64,000 bases of DNA. Origin: Tetradesmus obliquus. Its lineage: Eukaryota; Chlorophyta; Chlorophyceae; Sphaeropleales; Scenedesmaceae. Shown in pieces: positions 37,103 through 47,934 of this stretch (position 1 is the stretch's first letter; every line of letters begins with the position of its first letter). The notes under the pieces are model-generated. The model was given only the letters and a program-made list of their open reading frames with translations, was not told the origin of the DNA and did no database searches. The stretch spans positions 1,054,001 through 1,118,000 of the forward strand of contig CP126195.1 in the NCBI GenBank assembly GCA_030272155.1. The letters run 5' to 3'. Made by a program: the position numbers and the translations under genes.

Positions 37103-37434
37103 CTGAGGACCAAAGCACCCGCAGGCAGCAAGTATGAGACCACACACAGTGATGCTCATTATGTACTAGACACATGCTCGTTACAAACATGCATATGATT
37201 CAGGTCTGCAGAATCTGCCGCATCTGCCCAATGGGGCGTGCCACCTGCTTCCTGCTGATCTGCAGGCTCACGATGAACACCATTCAAACATGAACTAGCC
37301 GCACAGATTTGCAGACCAAGATGTTCCGCCGCACCTGCCCTATGAGCCGTGCCACCTGCTTCCTGCTGATCTGCACGCGCCCAAACTCAGCCAGCGCCTC
37401 CGGCAGGTCGCGAGTCACCTCCACGATGTCCTGC

Positions 37435-37498
<64 letters not shown>

Positions 37499-40400
37499 AG
37501 TAATTCTGACATATTATGACGCCGCACCACGGCAACCGCTGAGTGCATGTGGCGGAATAAGTACCACATTCAATAACAACTGAAGTCGCTGACCCCGCAC
37601 CCTTCACCTGCAGCCGCCTCGTGCATGCGCCGCAACTAGACACCAAGCAGTCAAGCGGCCAACTGCCAATCATAGACGAACCCCCCGCACCTGCAGCCGC
37701 TCCTCGTAGCACCCAAGCAGCGTTGACTGCGCCAGGGCATGGCTGATGGCCAGCTTCACCTGCGGCGGTGGCAATCACAGGCCCGCAACAACTGGATCAG
37801 CGATTTAAGTTGATAAAGCGGTTTGCAGCAAGGAATACGAGCATGCAAGTGCTGTGGCACAGCAAGCGCCGCAGAACACCGTGCGAGCAGCATGCCAGCA
37901 TGCACAAAACTGCATGTGTGCGGCGTTTGCAGTCTGAGCAGGAAACATCAAACATGTCCACTCGACATGTGCACCAAACCATGTCGGCCCAACTCTTCTA
38001 AGCGCACCTGGTGGTCTGCTGCGTACGTCTTGTTGAGCGTTATGACGTCATTTTGGATGTGCGGCGGCTCCACAGTGCTGTAGTGGAAGGTGAACCTGCA
38101 GCAGCAGCGACAGCAGCATCGTCACTTTCAAGTTTCAAAAACCTGAAAACGAACCTCCTGCAGGGTCCAGAGGGCCACTGCTTGCAGGATAGGGCACATT
38201 ACTTTCCTTGCTTTGTTGCCAGCAATATCAATGCTCAACCATCCAAGCATTAATGCATGGATAGCGATGCCAACTCGTGGCTCAACTTGTGGCGATACAG
38301 CATAGAAAGCGCCACATTAAGGGGTTGTCACCGCTAGCTCTGCCACTGCTGCAAATCACCAAATGCCAAGTCGGCCATGTCATCTGCTACTAACACGTTA
38401 CTGACATGTCACCAACATTTTGTACTCACGCGTCGATCTCGATTTCGTGCAGGTCCAGCGGCTCCAGCTTGCAGGGCCCCATCACCGCCCAACAACAAAC
38501 ATGTTGGTGCATGTCACTAACATCTTACCAACATGTTACACTCACTCGTCGATCTCAATCTCATGCAGGTCCAACGGCTCCAGCTTGCAGGGCCCCATCA
38601 CCGCCCAACAACAAACATGTTGGTGCATGTCACTAACATCTTACCAACATGTTACACTCACTCGTCGATCTCAATCTCATGCAGGTCCAGCGGCTCCAGC
38701 TTGCAGGGCCCCATCACCGCCCAACAACAAACATGCCAAGTCAACATGCCAAGCTTCACTAACATGTCACTAACATCTCACTAACATGTTACACTCACTC
38801 GTCGATCTCAATCTCGTGCAGGTCCAGCGGCTCCAGCTTGCAGGGCCCAATCACCGTCAGCTGCAGCGCCTGCTCGTCGGCAGCGCTGATGCCCCAAAAC
38901 ACCACCGTGCCGTAGTCTGCAGACAAACACAACAGCAGCGGTAGCAGTGAGCAGCGGCAGATTGTCAGCAGCAGCTGCAGCGCCTGCTCATTGGCAGCAC
39001 TAATGCCCCAAATCATCGCCGTGCTGTAAGCTGGCAACAGCAGTAGCAGTAGCAGCAGCAGAGGCCGCCGCAAGCAGAAGCGATGATTTTCAACTCATAA
39101 TCACATACTTCCTCTGTTCCTCCGTTTTCTATGCACTTGCTGCTGTGGCTGCTGCTGCTGCCCTCAGCAGCTCACCAAAGAAGAAGATGTCGCCGCTGTT
39201 GGGGTCGTCCAGCTTAGGCGTGGCATGAACCACGTCCTGGTAGGTGTGCGTCTCCAGCTTGGGGTACTTGGCCTGCAAGGGGGTGGGAAGGACATGCATT
39301 TGCAGCTGTGTGTTAGATGTCGGCATGCACTTGCAGTGGCTGCAACATCATTGGAGGTGTGCATCTCCAGCTTGGGGTACTTCACTTGGCCTGCAGGCAG
39401 TGCAGTTACATACAGCTGCATGCTGTAAACCCTGCAAGACCGGTTGCCAAGTCCACAAAACAAGTGGAATGCACTGGTATGTGTGCGTCTCCAGCTTGGG
39501 GTACTTGGCCTGCAATGGATTGACGGTGATAGAGTTGAAGTCAAGAAAGTTGGGTTCCTATGTTACCATGACACACAACCAAGCAGCTGCAGGCGAGCGA
39601 GGTGTAGCATGCACGCTGCCACAGTGTCTCCAATGTCCATGTGCACTGTACAGATACACCCTAACCAGCACGCTGGCTCTTTCTCACCTTCAGCAGGGCC
39701 TCAATCTTCTTCCGGTCCAGCCCCTCCGCAACTGTCACCGCAGTGATCCGCCCCTTCGTGCCCGGCCCTTCCCCATCCAAGTCCTCAAAGATCGTCGGCG
39801 CCGGCACCGGCCGCCCGCTGCTGCTGCCGTAATCGATGCCGCCGCCGCGCTGCGCTGACGTCAGCGGGAAGGCCAAAGCCCCCGGCTGGCTGCTGCTGCT
39901 GCTGCTGCTGTAGGGGTTGGGCTCTGGCGGCTGCCCCTGCTGCGGTGCCCGCGAGAGCGGCACAAACTTGTCTTTCTGGCGCGCTGCTGCTGGCGGCTGC
40001 AGGAGAAGGAAGGGCAAGAAAGAGGGCAGAGAGCGACAGGGAGGGGTCAGGTGCGAGCCGTGCAGCATGTGGTTGAAAATGACAAGCAGTGAGTGGAGAG
40101 TGAGATCACGAAGCGTTAGTTGGTTGATGAGCCTTGCCCAGCTGCCTTGCAGCAGCAGCTGCTTGTTAGTGGAGCTGGCTGTTTCTCCGTGTCATTGTTC
40201 TGCTTAAGCTGCCAGCAGGCAGCCATGTTGCTTGTTCCTGATGGTGCAGTGCACGGTGCACTGCAGCCTGCCTGTATGCTTGCATTTTGGGCTGCTGCAT
40301 CCACAGCTGCAGGGTGCAGCGCAAGAGGCGCACGCGGCCGCAATGCTTTCATTGCTGCGACAGGTGTGGCTAGTGCAGTGCGGTCATCAACACTACTCGG

Positions 40401-41025
40401 GCTTGCTACGTTGTGGTGCAACCCATGGCAACGGCTCCATCTAAACACAACCCTTGCTGCACTGGTGCATGCATGCCACAGCTGGCTTGCACAGCATGTA
40501 ATGTGCATACCACACTGCGCTGCAGCTGCAAAGACAAAGCCCACCGACGTAATTTTCTGCAAAGATGCCTGCTGCAAGTGCTGGCTGGCGCGAAGGGCAG
40601 CTGCTGCTGCCTGGTGCGGCAGCTGCAGCTGCAGTGAGCTGTCCTGCAAGGCTTACCCAGGCTAGCAAGGGCCCTGCTGTGGTGGATCTGAGAGCTGGCA
40701 TGCCCCATGCTGTTGATTTGAAACGATCTCAACTTGCTTGCCACAAATGATATCCTGCATGCAACTTCTGCTTGCCTGTTGCAGAGTGTTCACCCACCTG
40801 GTTGAGTGCTGCTGCTGCTGAGATAGCGGGGCCTCTTCTTACGTCGATGGCGGGGCTGATCGTTCGAATCTTGCCAGTTGACCTAGGTCTCGTGCCCCCG
40901 CCAGCGCTGTTCGCTCTCTGTAGCCTGTTTGCTGTGGGTGCGAGCAGTGGCTCCTGCATCTCTGCCTGCTGTGATGCTGAGGGCAGCGGGTTCCCGTCAA
41001 AGCTTTTCTTTCTCTGCGGTATCAT
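34810..41025 (-). CDS. RMD1/YagE family (DUF155) membrane protein
   Basis: The family includes yeast Rmd1/Rmd8 and human RMND1, the latter a mitochondrial inner-membrane factor for organelle translation; the role here is inferred only. Exons: 41025-40798, 39996-39688, 39272-39176, 38916-38799, 38095-38008, 37759-37691, 37430-37335, 37043-36957, 36440-36376, 35441-35339, 34875-34810; phases match and give 441 residues. Diagnostic blocks in order: GDIFFFDYGTVVFWGISAAD, HEIEIDEFTFHYS, QNDVITLNKTY, KLAISHALAQSTLLGCYEER, DLPEALAEFGRVQISRKQVA, NLLGVVLDVPEFFW, EYLELDTRVEVLNTR, LQEMLEMVRDHQNNQHMSRL and EWIVIWLIVAA, then a hydrophobic end VVIGCLQVAGLIGFISPGGH. The N-terminal 180 residues are basic and low-complexity. 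Almost every exon has intron-resident partial copies. Confidence 0.93.
35150..36010 (-). repeat. Six copies of the DUF155 exon 10 start plus one of its end
   Basis: An acceptor and YGVLQEMLEMVRDHQNN coding segment occur at about 35445-35400 (real), 35565-35515, 35685-35640, 35797-35750, 35898-35850 and 36008-35960, separated by CAG/CTG runs. The exon end (LEWIVIWLIVAA plus GTGGGT) is repeated at 35250-35213. Confidence 0.95.
36235..36440 (-). repeat. Duplicate of DUF155 exon 9
   Basis: EYLELxTRVEVLNTR is coded in the real exon (36440-36376) and again at about 36292-36248, where the donor reads GTCAGG instead of GTGAGG. Confidence 0.9.
36715..37265 (-). repeat. Duplicates of DUF155 exon 7 and exon 8 parts
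   Basis: The exon 8 end (DxPEFFW with its GTGCGAGG donor) is repeated at about 36780-36717. The QISRKQVARxIGQ part of exon 7 is repeated at about 37260-37205. Confidence 0.85.
38430..38860 (-). repeat. Four 113-bp copies of the DUF155 exon 4 end
   Basis: A segment coding CKLEPLDLHEIEIDE plus the donor GTGAGTG occurs at 38855-38793 (real) and near 38712-38655, 38598-38545 and 38485-38430. The two middle units are almost identical over about 113 bp, so part of the array is recent. Confidence 0.95.
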
Positions 41026-41692
41026 GTTCAGTATTCAGCACGTCAAACTACTGTATCATGGCCTTGCGTCAGATGCTGTCTCCGAGACAAGTGCGTGTGC
41101 TGCATGGGGTAGCGTTCCAGTGGTCAAGCCAGCTGCTTCGTGCATAGAAGAGTCATTAGCTACTGTTGAGTGGTATCCAAGCAACTCCTGCAGTTCGAGC
41201 CGTCCACAGCTGTTGAATGTCATGTTACTGTTGCAGGTGCCTAGGGTTTTCTCAAGTGACCCCAAGCAGGCGCTGGCCTGCTGCAACACCCGCAACACCA
41301 CAGGAAGACCATGCTACCTCTAAAAGCCATAAGCGTCCACTGCATCATCAGGTTGGGCAGAAGCTTGCCACTGAGTCCACCCTGCACCAGCACACAGTCA
41401 ACACACCGCGGTCGACACAGGCATCTCCAGCTCCCAACTTGGCACACTCCGGCAGCCCCCGCTGCTGCGGCACACAAGAAGACACAAACCGTCCAAGCAT
41501 CAAGCACCAAGCCATGCGCATGGCCTCGTAGTGCGGCACCAAAGATCATCAGCGGCACTGGAAATCCTGCGCCACACAAACATACACAGCATGCATGCAT
41601 GCACCTAAGTGACAGAGACATCCAACCCATACCAAACAACATAATACCAGCAACATCAATTGACTCTGCCAAAGATGTATCACCAACCTCGT
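41026..41692. other. Interval between DUF155 gene and the multipass protein
   Basis: A 152-codon minus-strand open frame (41699-41241) has hydrophobic segments but no known motif. It may be an extra exon of the neighbouring membrane protein. I do not call it a gene. Confidence 0.35.
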
Positions 41693-41895
41693 TCAACACA
41701 GAAAGTTACTGCTGCCGCTGCTTGCACAGCTGATGCCAGTGCTGCAAGGCCGCAAGTCAGAATCCTGCAAACGTGCATTGCTGCTACGGTTGCTGCTGCT
41801 GCTGCTGCTCCTGCTGTCGCTGCCGCCAGCGCTGCTGCTAGGCCTGCTGGAGCCCCATGCAGCAGCTGCCTTGCCTGCTGCTCCTGCTGCCACTG

Positions 41896-41944
<49 letters not shown>

Positions 41945-42962
41945 CAACCTGTCCTGCCTGTATGCCGTGCAGCACCTGCCAGGTGAATGGTCAAAGTTGC
42001 CAGCCGTGCGCCGCCAGACGCCGCATGTGTTTGAGGAACTGCCGCTGCAGCTTTGTTTGCAGAACCCTGTAGCGCTGAGCAGCTGCAAAGAATGCGGCCA
42101 TCTCAGCAGCACCCACAAGGGCCAACTAGGGCCAACCTTCTCGCCAACTGCTTTTAGAGGAGCAACCACAACGCCCCTAAACACTACGAATACAAGCTCC
42201 CGCGCCAGCCACACAGAACCGCCCCCAGCTTTCACTACGATCCAAGCTGCTGCTGACCATCCCACCACACACGCAACCAAGGATAGCGGAGCTGCAAGCA
42301 CAACACTTAAGGTTTCATTGCTTGGCTGCGGCGCCAGGCATGACAGCATTGCAAGTAACAGCATGGTGTTAGGCGCGGTTGCTGGCAGTGGCACGTCTGT
42401 GTATGCACATAGCACTTTGGTTGCAAGCCACACTGCCACAGCAAGCCGCGCTTTCTGCCAGTGCCTAGCAACAGTTGGCATGGCATAACCACAGCACGCC
42501 ACAGATGCAGCAGCACACATCCAGTGTGGCACATACAGTGATGCTTCGATGGCCGTAACATGCACGTAAGCAGACACGAGTGAAGCAGCAACATACACAG
42601 CGTCACACTGCTGCACATCCATGCTTGACCTCCACTGCTTAAAGCTAGGCAGTAGATCACACCACATCACGCAACGGCCCGGTGACGGACAGCTGAATGC
42701 ATCAATCTTTCGCGCCAGTGTCTTGAGCGTGCAGTAATTCACAATCAGCACCAAACCCAGCGCACGCGGCAGCAGCATCTCTACACACGCTACAACAGAC
42801 ATGCTTGCTGCTAGCACGAGGCCTGCCTGCAGCATGATAAAATACCATGTTGCTTGAAAGTATAGGAACAAATCAGCATAAACCTCTGCTGTGGCAGGAT
42901 CTGCCAGCAGGTTGGCGTTGCTGCTGTTGCTGCTGCTGCTGCTGATGCTGATGCTTTGGCCG

Positions 42963-42994
<32 letters not shown>

Positions 42995-43234
42995 ACTGCC
43001 TTGAGCTCTGTTAGCAATGACGCAGGGAAGCCCCACCACGCCTTCAGGGTTGTGCAAGCAAAAAGCTTCGGACACGTAGTGCGGACAAGGGTGATGTGTT
43101 TTGTCCAAGACAGCACCGAGCATTCCTGCAAACACCGACATGGGAAACAGACTGGACATGCCTCCAGCTAGCGCCAGCTCTGCTGTAGTTATCATAGTCG
43201 CAGCCAAAAAAACCACAAACGCCCGAAGCACCAT
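41693..43234 (-). CDS. Multipass membrane protein, likely distant relative of the RING family
   Basis: A single open frame of 513 residues from ATG 43234 to the stop at 41693. It has about eight hydrophobic segments (for example MVLRAFVVFLAATM, VVLAAPLSLVACVVGWSAAA), a Ser-rich loop near residue 90 and an Ala/Ser-rich low-complexity tail. No RING finger follows. Segment order and gene position beside the three RING genes suggest a shared ancestor for the membrane part, but the similarity is weak. Function unknown; the tail could instead be spliced to further exons. Confidence 0.6.
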
Positions 43235-44433
43235 ATCGAATGCAAAAGGTGACAGCACTCTTCCAGTATGTCATCCAAGGTTCCAGACTGCGTTGTCGTG
43301 GCATGCATTAATGCACGAACCTTCGCTTCTCGAAATAACCTACATATATTTCATAAGGCCAACAACACAACATCTGCAAGACGCATGCAGCAGGTAACAG
43401 AGTGACATCATACAGGTGCACAACCTTGATCGGCAACGGGTTGCAGTGGCGATTCACGTTGCTGGTTCTTCCTTTCTGGACCGAGCTTACAAATCAGACA
43501 AACCGATGCATTGAAACGAACTGGTTGAGCTTGAGAACAGCAGTCCGAAAAAGTGTATTCGGCACACCCAGCAACCCAGCAGTGCCCTGGCAGCACGTAC
43601 CAGTTCCGAAACATGAGCCTCGGCGCAATCAAACTGCTGATGTCGTTATCTTAAAAGCGTGAGAAGATCATTTTCTTGAATCGAGGGCCAGCCCTCCCTC
43701 AAGGAGACAAGGCTTGTCAAGCTGGCTGTGGCTGCCACAAGGTGCCACCCTTGTTACGGTGCAGCTCAAGTTGTGCTTGAAGCATAGCCATCGCCTATGC
43801 CTGCTGGCAAGCTCGGCAATGGAGCAACAGGCCGCAACATTGATGCTTAAAAGCAACACGGCAGAGCTCAGTCCTCATCAATGAACCTCACTGAGCCCTG
43901 ACATGCATGATGCCTCACGCCCTGGGATATGCCATGCATATGCTATTATTGCGGCACCGCGGGTGCCATCACACCCAGCAACATGTCCATCCTATCACGC
44001 CAAGCCGCCAGCCATCATAATTGCAAATGCGTTTTCAAGCTGCACTGCCCTTACTGCAGCATACAGCATCATCTTGCCGTGCTCAGCAGCAACAGAGCCC
44101 TGATGGTGTCTGGGTGAGCACAGCCCATGCCATACACCTATGCTGCACACTGCTGGGTATGCACTTAATTGGCACAGACACACCTCACTTAGCACTGGGT
44201 AAAGCGCTTCGTAAACTCACACCCTCCCCTGCTCTGCTCTCGCTCTGTTTACACCCTCCGCTGCTGTGCAGCCGCCCCAAGCTGCTGCTAGGTCATGCCG
44301 CAAGCACTGCTGAAACAGATCAAACAGCCCACATGGCACACCTGCAACTCTGTGGTGCACTGCACGGCAGCGTGCAGTTGCAGATTCCACTGTCGTGCTG
44401 CTGAGCTTGGGGTGTGACTGCCTGGGCTGCTGC
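43235..44433. other. Intergenic region
   Basis: No gene is seen. TTACA near 44248 gives a possible TGTAA polyadenylation word for the RING gene on the minus strand. Confidence 0.5.
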
Positions 44434-45996
44434 TCAGTACACTTTGATGGACCCTACCACAGCCCTCCTGCACATGGGGCAGCCCTTGGCTGCATAGTCG
44501 TACAGCGCAGCACAGCCCGGGCACAGGCACTGCATTGGTACGGCACATGTTGCAGGAAGCAGGCCAGCAGCAGCAGGCATCTACGTCAGTGTCAGGCAAC
44601 CTGACAATTATAGCAGCAGTTGAACAAGTATGCGTTGGAAAAACAGCAAGAGCCACAATAACAAAGTGAGCAGGCAGGGCATCCAGTCACTTGCGTGAAT
44701 CTTAGCTGCATCGAATGTGCGGGAAAGCATCAGCACAATGGCTTACGCTCTGCACACAAACCTTGCACAATGTAGCAAGCCATATCAATCAAAACACATG
44801 GTCAGCTGCTGCTGCCACCTGCTGCCGCACATCTCACCAGGTGTGCATCATCGCCATGCACCAGTGCCACGCTGCGACGGCCCTCCCAGCACACCACACA
44901 CAGCTCGTCTTCATTGATGCCACCGCCATCGTCAGCACTGCTCACAGCTGCTGCATTGCTGCCTGTGCTGCTGCTAGGCGTGCCAGCGACAGCGCTACTC
45001 ACAGCTGCTGCATGGCTGCCTGTGCAGCTGCTAGGCGCTCCAGCAACAGCGCTACTCACAGCTGCTGCATTCTGCCTGTGCTGCTGCTAGGCGTGCCAGC
45101 GACAGCGCTACTCACAGCTGCTGCATGGCTGCCTGTGCTGCTGCTAGGCGCTCCAGCGTCAGCGCTACTCACAGCTGCTGCATGGCTGCCTGTGCTGCTG
45201 CTGGGAGTTCCAGCAACAGTGCTGCTCACAGCTGCTGCGCAGCTAGCCGTCCTGCTGTCAGGCGCAGCTCCTGCTGCTGCTGCAGCAGCCGCAACACCCT
45301 GAGTCTGCTGTGCGAACAGCAGCGGCTGGTAGCGCGGCTGCTGCCATGCACTGCCAGGCGAGTTTCTGCTGGTAGGCGTGCCGCAGGCAGCTGCAGGGCG
45401 TGCAGGGCCTGCGCTGACACTAACAGCTGATGCTGACAGTGCTGCAGCAGCAGGGCTCTGAAGAGTGATGCTTTCTACTGGTGGTGGTGCTGCTGCTGCT
45501 GCCGCAAGGCCAGGTCCTGTGACAGTGCCAGAACCCCTGCTGGACCTTTTGTGTGCTGACTGGGGTATGCCAGCTGCTGCTGCTGCTGTTGCAATGGTGG
45601 GCGCGGCAGCATAGCTGGTGTGTGTTACTGCCGTTGCTGCTGCCATGTCTGAAGTAGCAGGGCTGTGCGTGCCTGCTGCTGCTGCTGCTGCAGCAGCAGC
45701 TGTGGAGTGGTGGAGCCAGGGCGCAGCTGCAGCGAGGGCAGGCGGCAGCGCACCCTGCTGCTGCTGCTGCTGCTGCATGGCAACAGCAGGGACAGCAGCT
45801 GTGCATACGGCAGGTAAGGCGCTGTGTGTGCTTGCTGCTGCTGCAACCGCAGGGTGGTGAAGCAGTGTGCGCTGCTGCTGCAGAGTCGGCGAGGGTGTGT
45901 TCTTTGCAGCTGAGGTACTGCTCTTGTGGGAGCTGCTACTGGTGTTGGCTGGTGGCGTACTAACCCGTTGGGTTTTGGCTGCAGCCGAGGTGTGAC
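44434..45996 (-). CDS. RING-finger protein, short family member without membrane domain
   Basis: Probable E3 ubiquitin ligase fragment or soluble paralogue. The block 45996-44838 codes an Ala/Ser/Gln linker and the first RING half (ELCVVCWEGRRSVALVHGDD); the last exon 44529-44434 codes CLCPGCAALYDYAAKGCPMC and a short tail. The linker includes a 57-bp minisatellite at 44945-45265. One unit is 56 bp, which shifts the frame unless unit-internal GTGAGT and ATGCAG sites are spliced. The block begins at an acceptor, so a 5' exon or a new start is needed; none is clear upstream. It aligns with the last two exons of the next gene, so it is a truncated duplicate. Confidence 0.65.
44945..45265 (-). 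repeat. 57-bp coding minisatellite
   Basis: Five full units and a partial one code SSAVAGTPSSSTGSHAAAV (19 residues). Each unit contains GTGAGT and CATGCAG, which resemble a donor and an acceptor. Confidence 0.95.
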
Positions 45997-46701
45997 CTGC
46001 AGCAACAGCAGCATCAGCCGCTCCCGCAGGCGAAACCTCCAGTCAAACAGAGCTATTGAGCCTTTCAGTGATCGCTCAGGAGCTGGCTAGGTGGTCCATG
46101 CAAGCGAGTAGCAGTTGTTCCCCCAATCCACTGCTTCTACTATCGACAGGAGCTTTACGCCACTGCATGCGCAGCTTGAACGAACTTTGCTACGGATGCG
46201 TGATAGACTCAACGGCTGAGCCTTCCGAAAGGTATCAACCATCGCAAGCGAGTATCACTGCAGCTTCGACAACGACCGTTGATGGCAACCTGGTTATGTG
46301 ATCTGAGCGTCACAGCTGGCTACAAGAAGAGTACGGTGACAACTTGCATGCTCAGCAGTGCGGCAGAATGGCTGCTTAAGCCCGACACAACCCTAGCATA
46401 GACCCTGCCAGTCTGGACAATCAGGTGGCACTCCATGGGGCGGGAACTCTCCGGGCCAGCAAGACAGGTTGGGATACACACGCGCAGCTTATGACTCAGC
46501 TAGCTGCTGTCGAATGTTGTGTACTTGCCACAGCTTCTAAGCTCAGGCCTGTGTGCAGATGCTGCGACTCAGCAACCCTTGCGTGCTCCTGCTGTTCTGC
46601 TGCGCTGAGGCACCACCACGCAGCAAACCACAGCCAGGTGTGCAGCCAAGGCTGCAGAGCATTGCGTGTGTACTGCGACTGTGCTAAGCCATCTTAATGA
46701 T
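45997..46701. other. Intergenic region between RING paralogues
   Basis: No gene is seen. Part of it (about 46390-46640) resembles 50930-51130, the 3' flank of the next paralogue, so the flank was duplicated with the gene. Confidence 0.55.
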
Positions 46702-47899
46702 TCAGCTGTAAACCGGCAGCACAAAGTCCACGGCCCTCCTGCACAGCGGGCAGCCCTTGGCCTGGTGGTCGTACTGCTGGCTGCAGGCGGTGCACAGGCA
46801 CTGTAGCGGCAGAGCACAGCACAAGGCAGAGGCAGGCAGCAAAGGATACACAAGCAGTGTGTGAGACAGCTGACAAATGCACTTGGGTGCTTCGGAGCAT
46901 GCTAGGGAATCTTGTGAGCAAAACATTTGCAGCAATGGCAGCAAAAACTGGGCAGAGCACGGTGCAGCGACAGCTAGCAACTGCATCAGTATCTGCACAA
47001 ACAGAGGTGCGGGGGTAGCTTGACGTCAAGCTGACTGCGGCTGTCGCTGCTGCATCTCACCAGGTGTGCATCATCGCCATGCACCAGTGCCACGCTGCGG
47101 CGCGCCTCCCAGCACACCACACACAGATCCTGCTCTTCATACGTCTCCGCCTGGCCAGGGCCTGCAGCTGCTGTACCTGCTAAGCCCCCGGCTGCTCCCA
47201 ATGCAGCCACTGCACCACACACTTTTGTGGAAAGCTCCTGCTGCTGGGTGAAGTTGACAGCTGCAGGAGAGGCTGCCAGCTGAGCTGCTGAGGCTGCTGC
47301 TGCTGCTGCCTTGCCAGGCCAAGCAGGGCCTGCAGGCACCTGCAGCGCTGCGCCTGGCTGCCCGGGTGGCTTGCTGGCAATGCTGCCGCCAACCAATCCT
47401 GCAGGATTGGTTGCCGCAGCTGCGCTGCTGCTGCCTGCAGCTGCAGTTGCACCAGCTAGCCGCGCTCCATATGTTGTAGGGGTCAGAGCTGAGGAGTGAG
47501 CGTGGGATGCTGCAGGCAGAGGTGCAGCTGCTGCTGCGCTGGACAGCCAGGGCAGCATCTTCAACAGCGGGTGCTCAGAGCCTGCCGCGCGGGTGTCTGC
47601 AGCAGCAGGCCGCAGCAAAGGTGCCTGGGTGACAATGTCACGGGTGTCAAAAAATGGCTGAGATGACGCTGCTGCAGCGTGCAGCGCCTTGCCTGCACAG
47701 CTGCTGCTGCTGCTGCTGCCGGTAGAGGCGGTGTTGAGCAGGGTGGTGCTGCTGCCAGGTATTGACAGCACAGACGCAGCAGCTGGCTTGGCAACAGCAG
47801 CAACTGGCAGCCGCTTGATGCTGGATGGAGGCTGACTTGTGGTGGAGGGCACTTGCTGAGAAGAGGCAGCAGGCTGCAGACTGCTGGCGGGATTGCGGG

Positions 47900-47934
<35 letters not shown>

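Noticed and set aside
41241-41699. 152-codon hydrophobic minus-strand frame as a gene
   Set aside because: No start context, motif or splice join could be supported.
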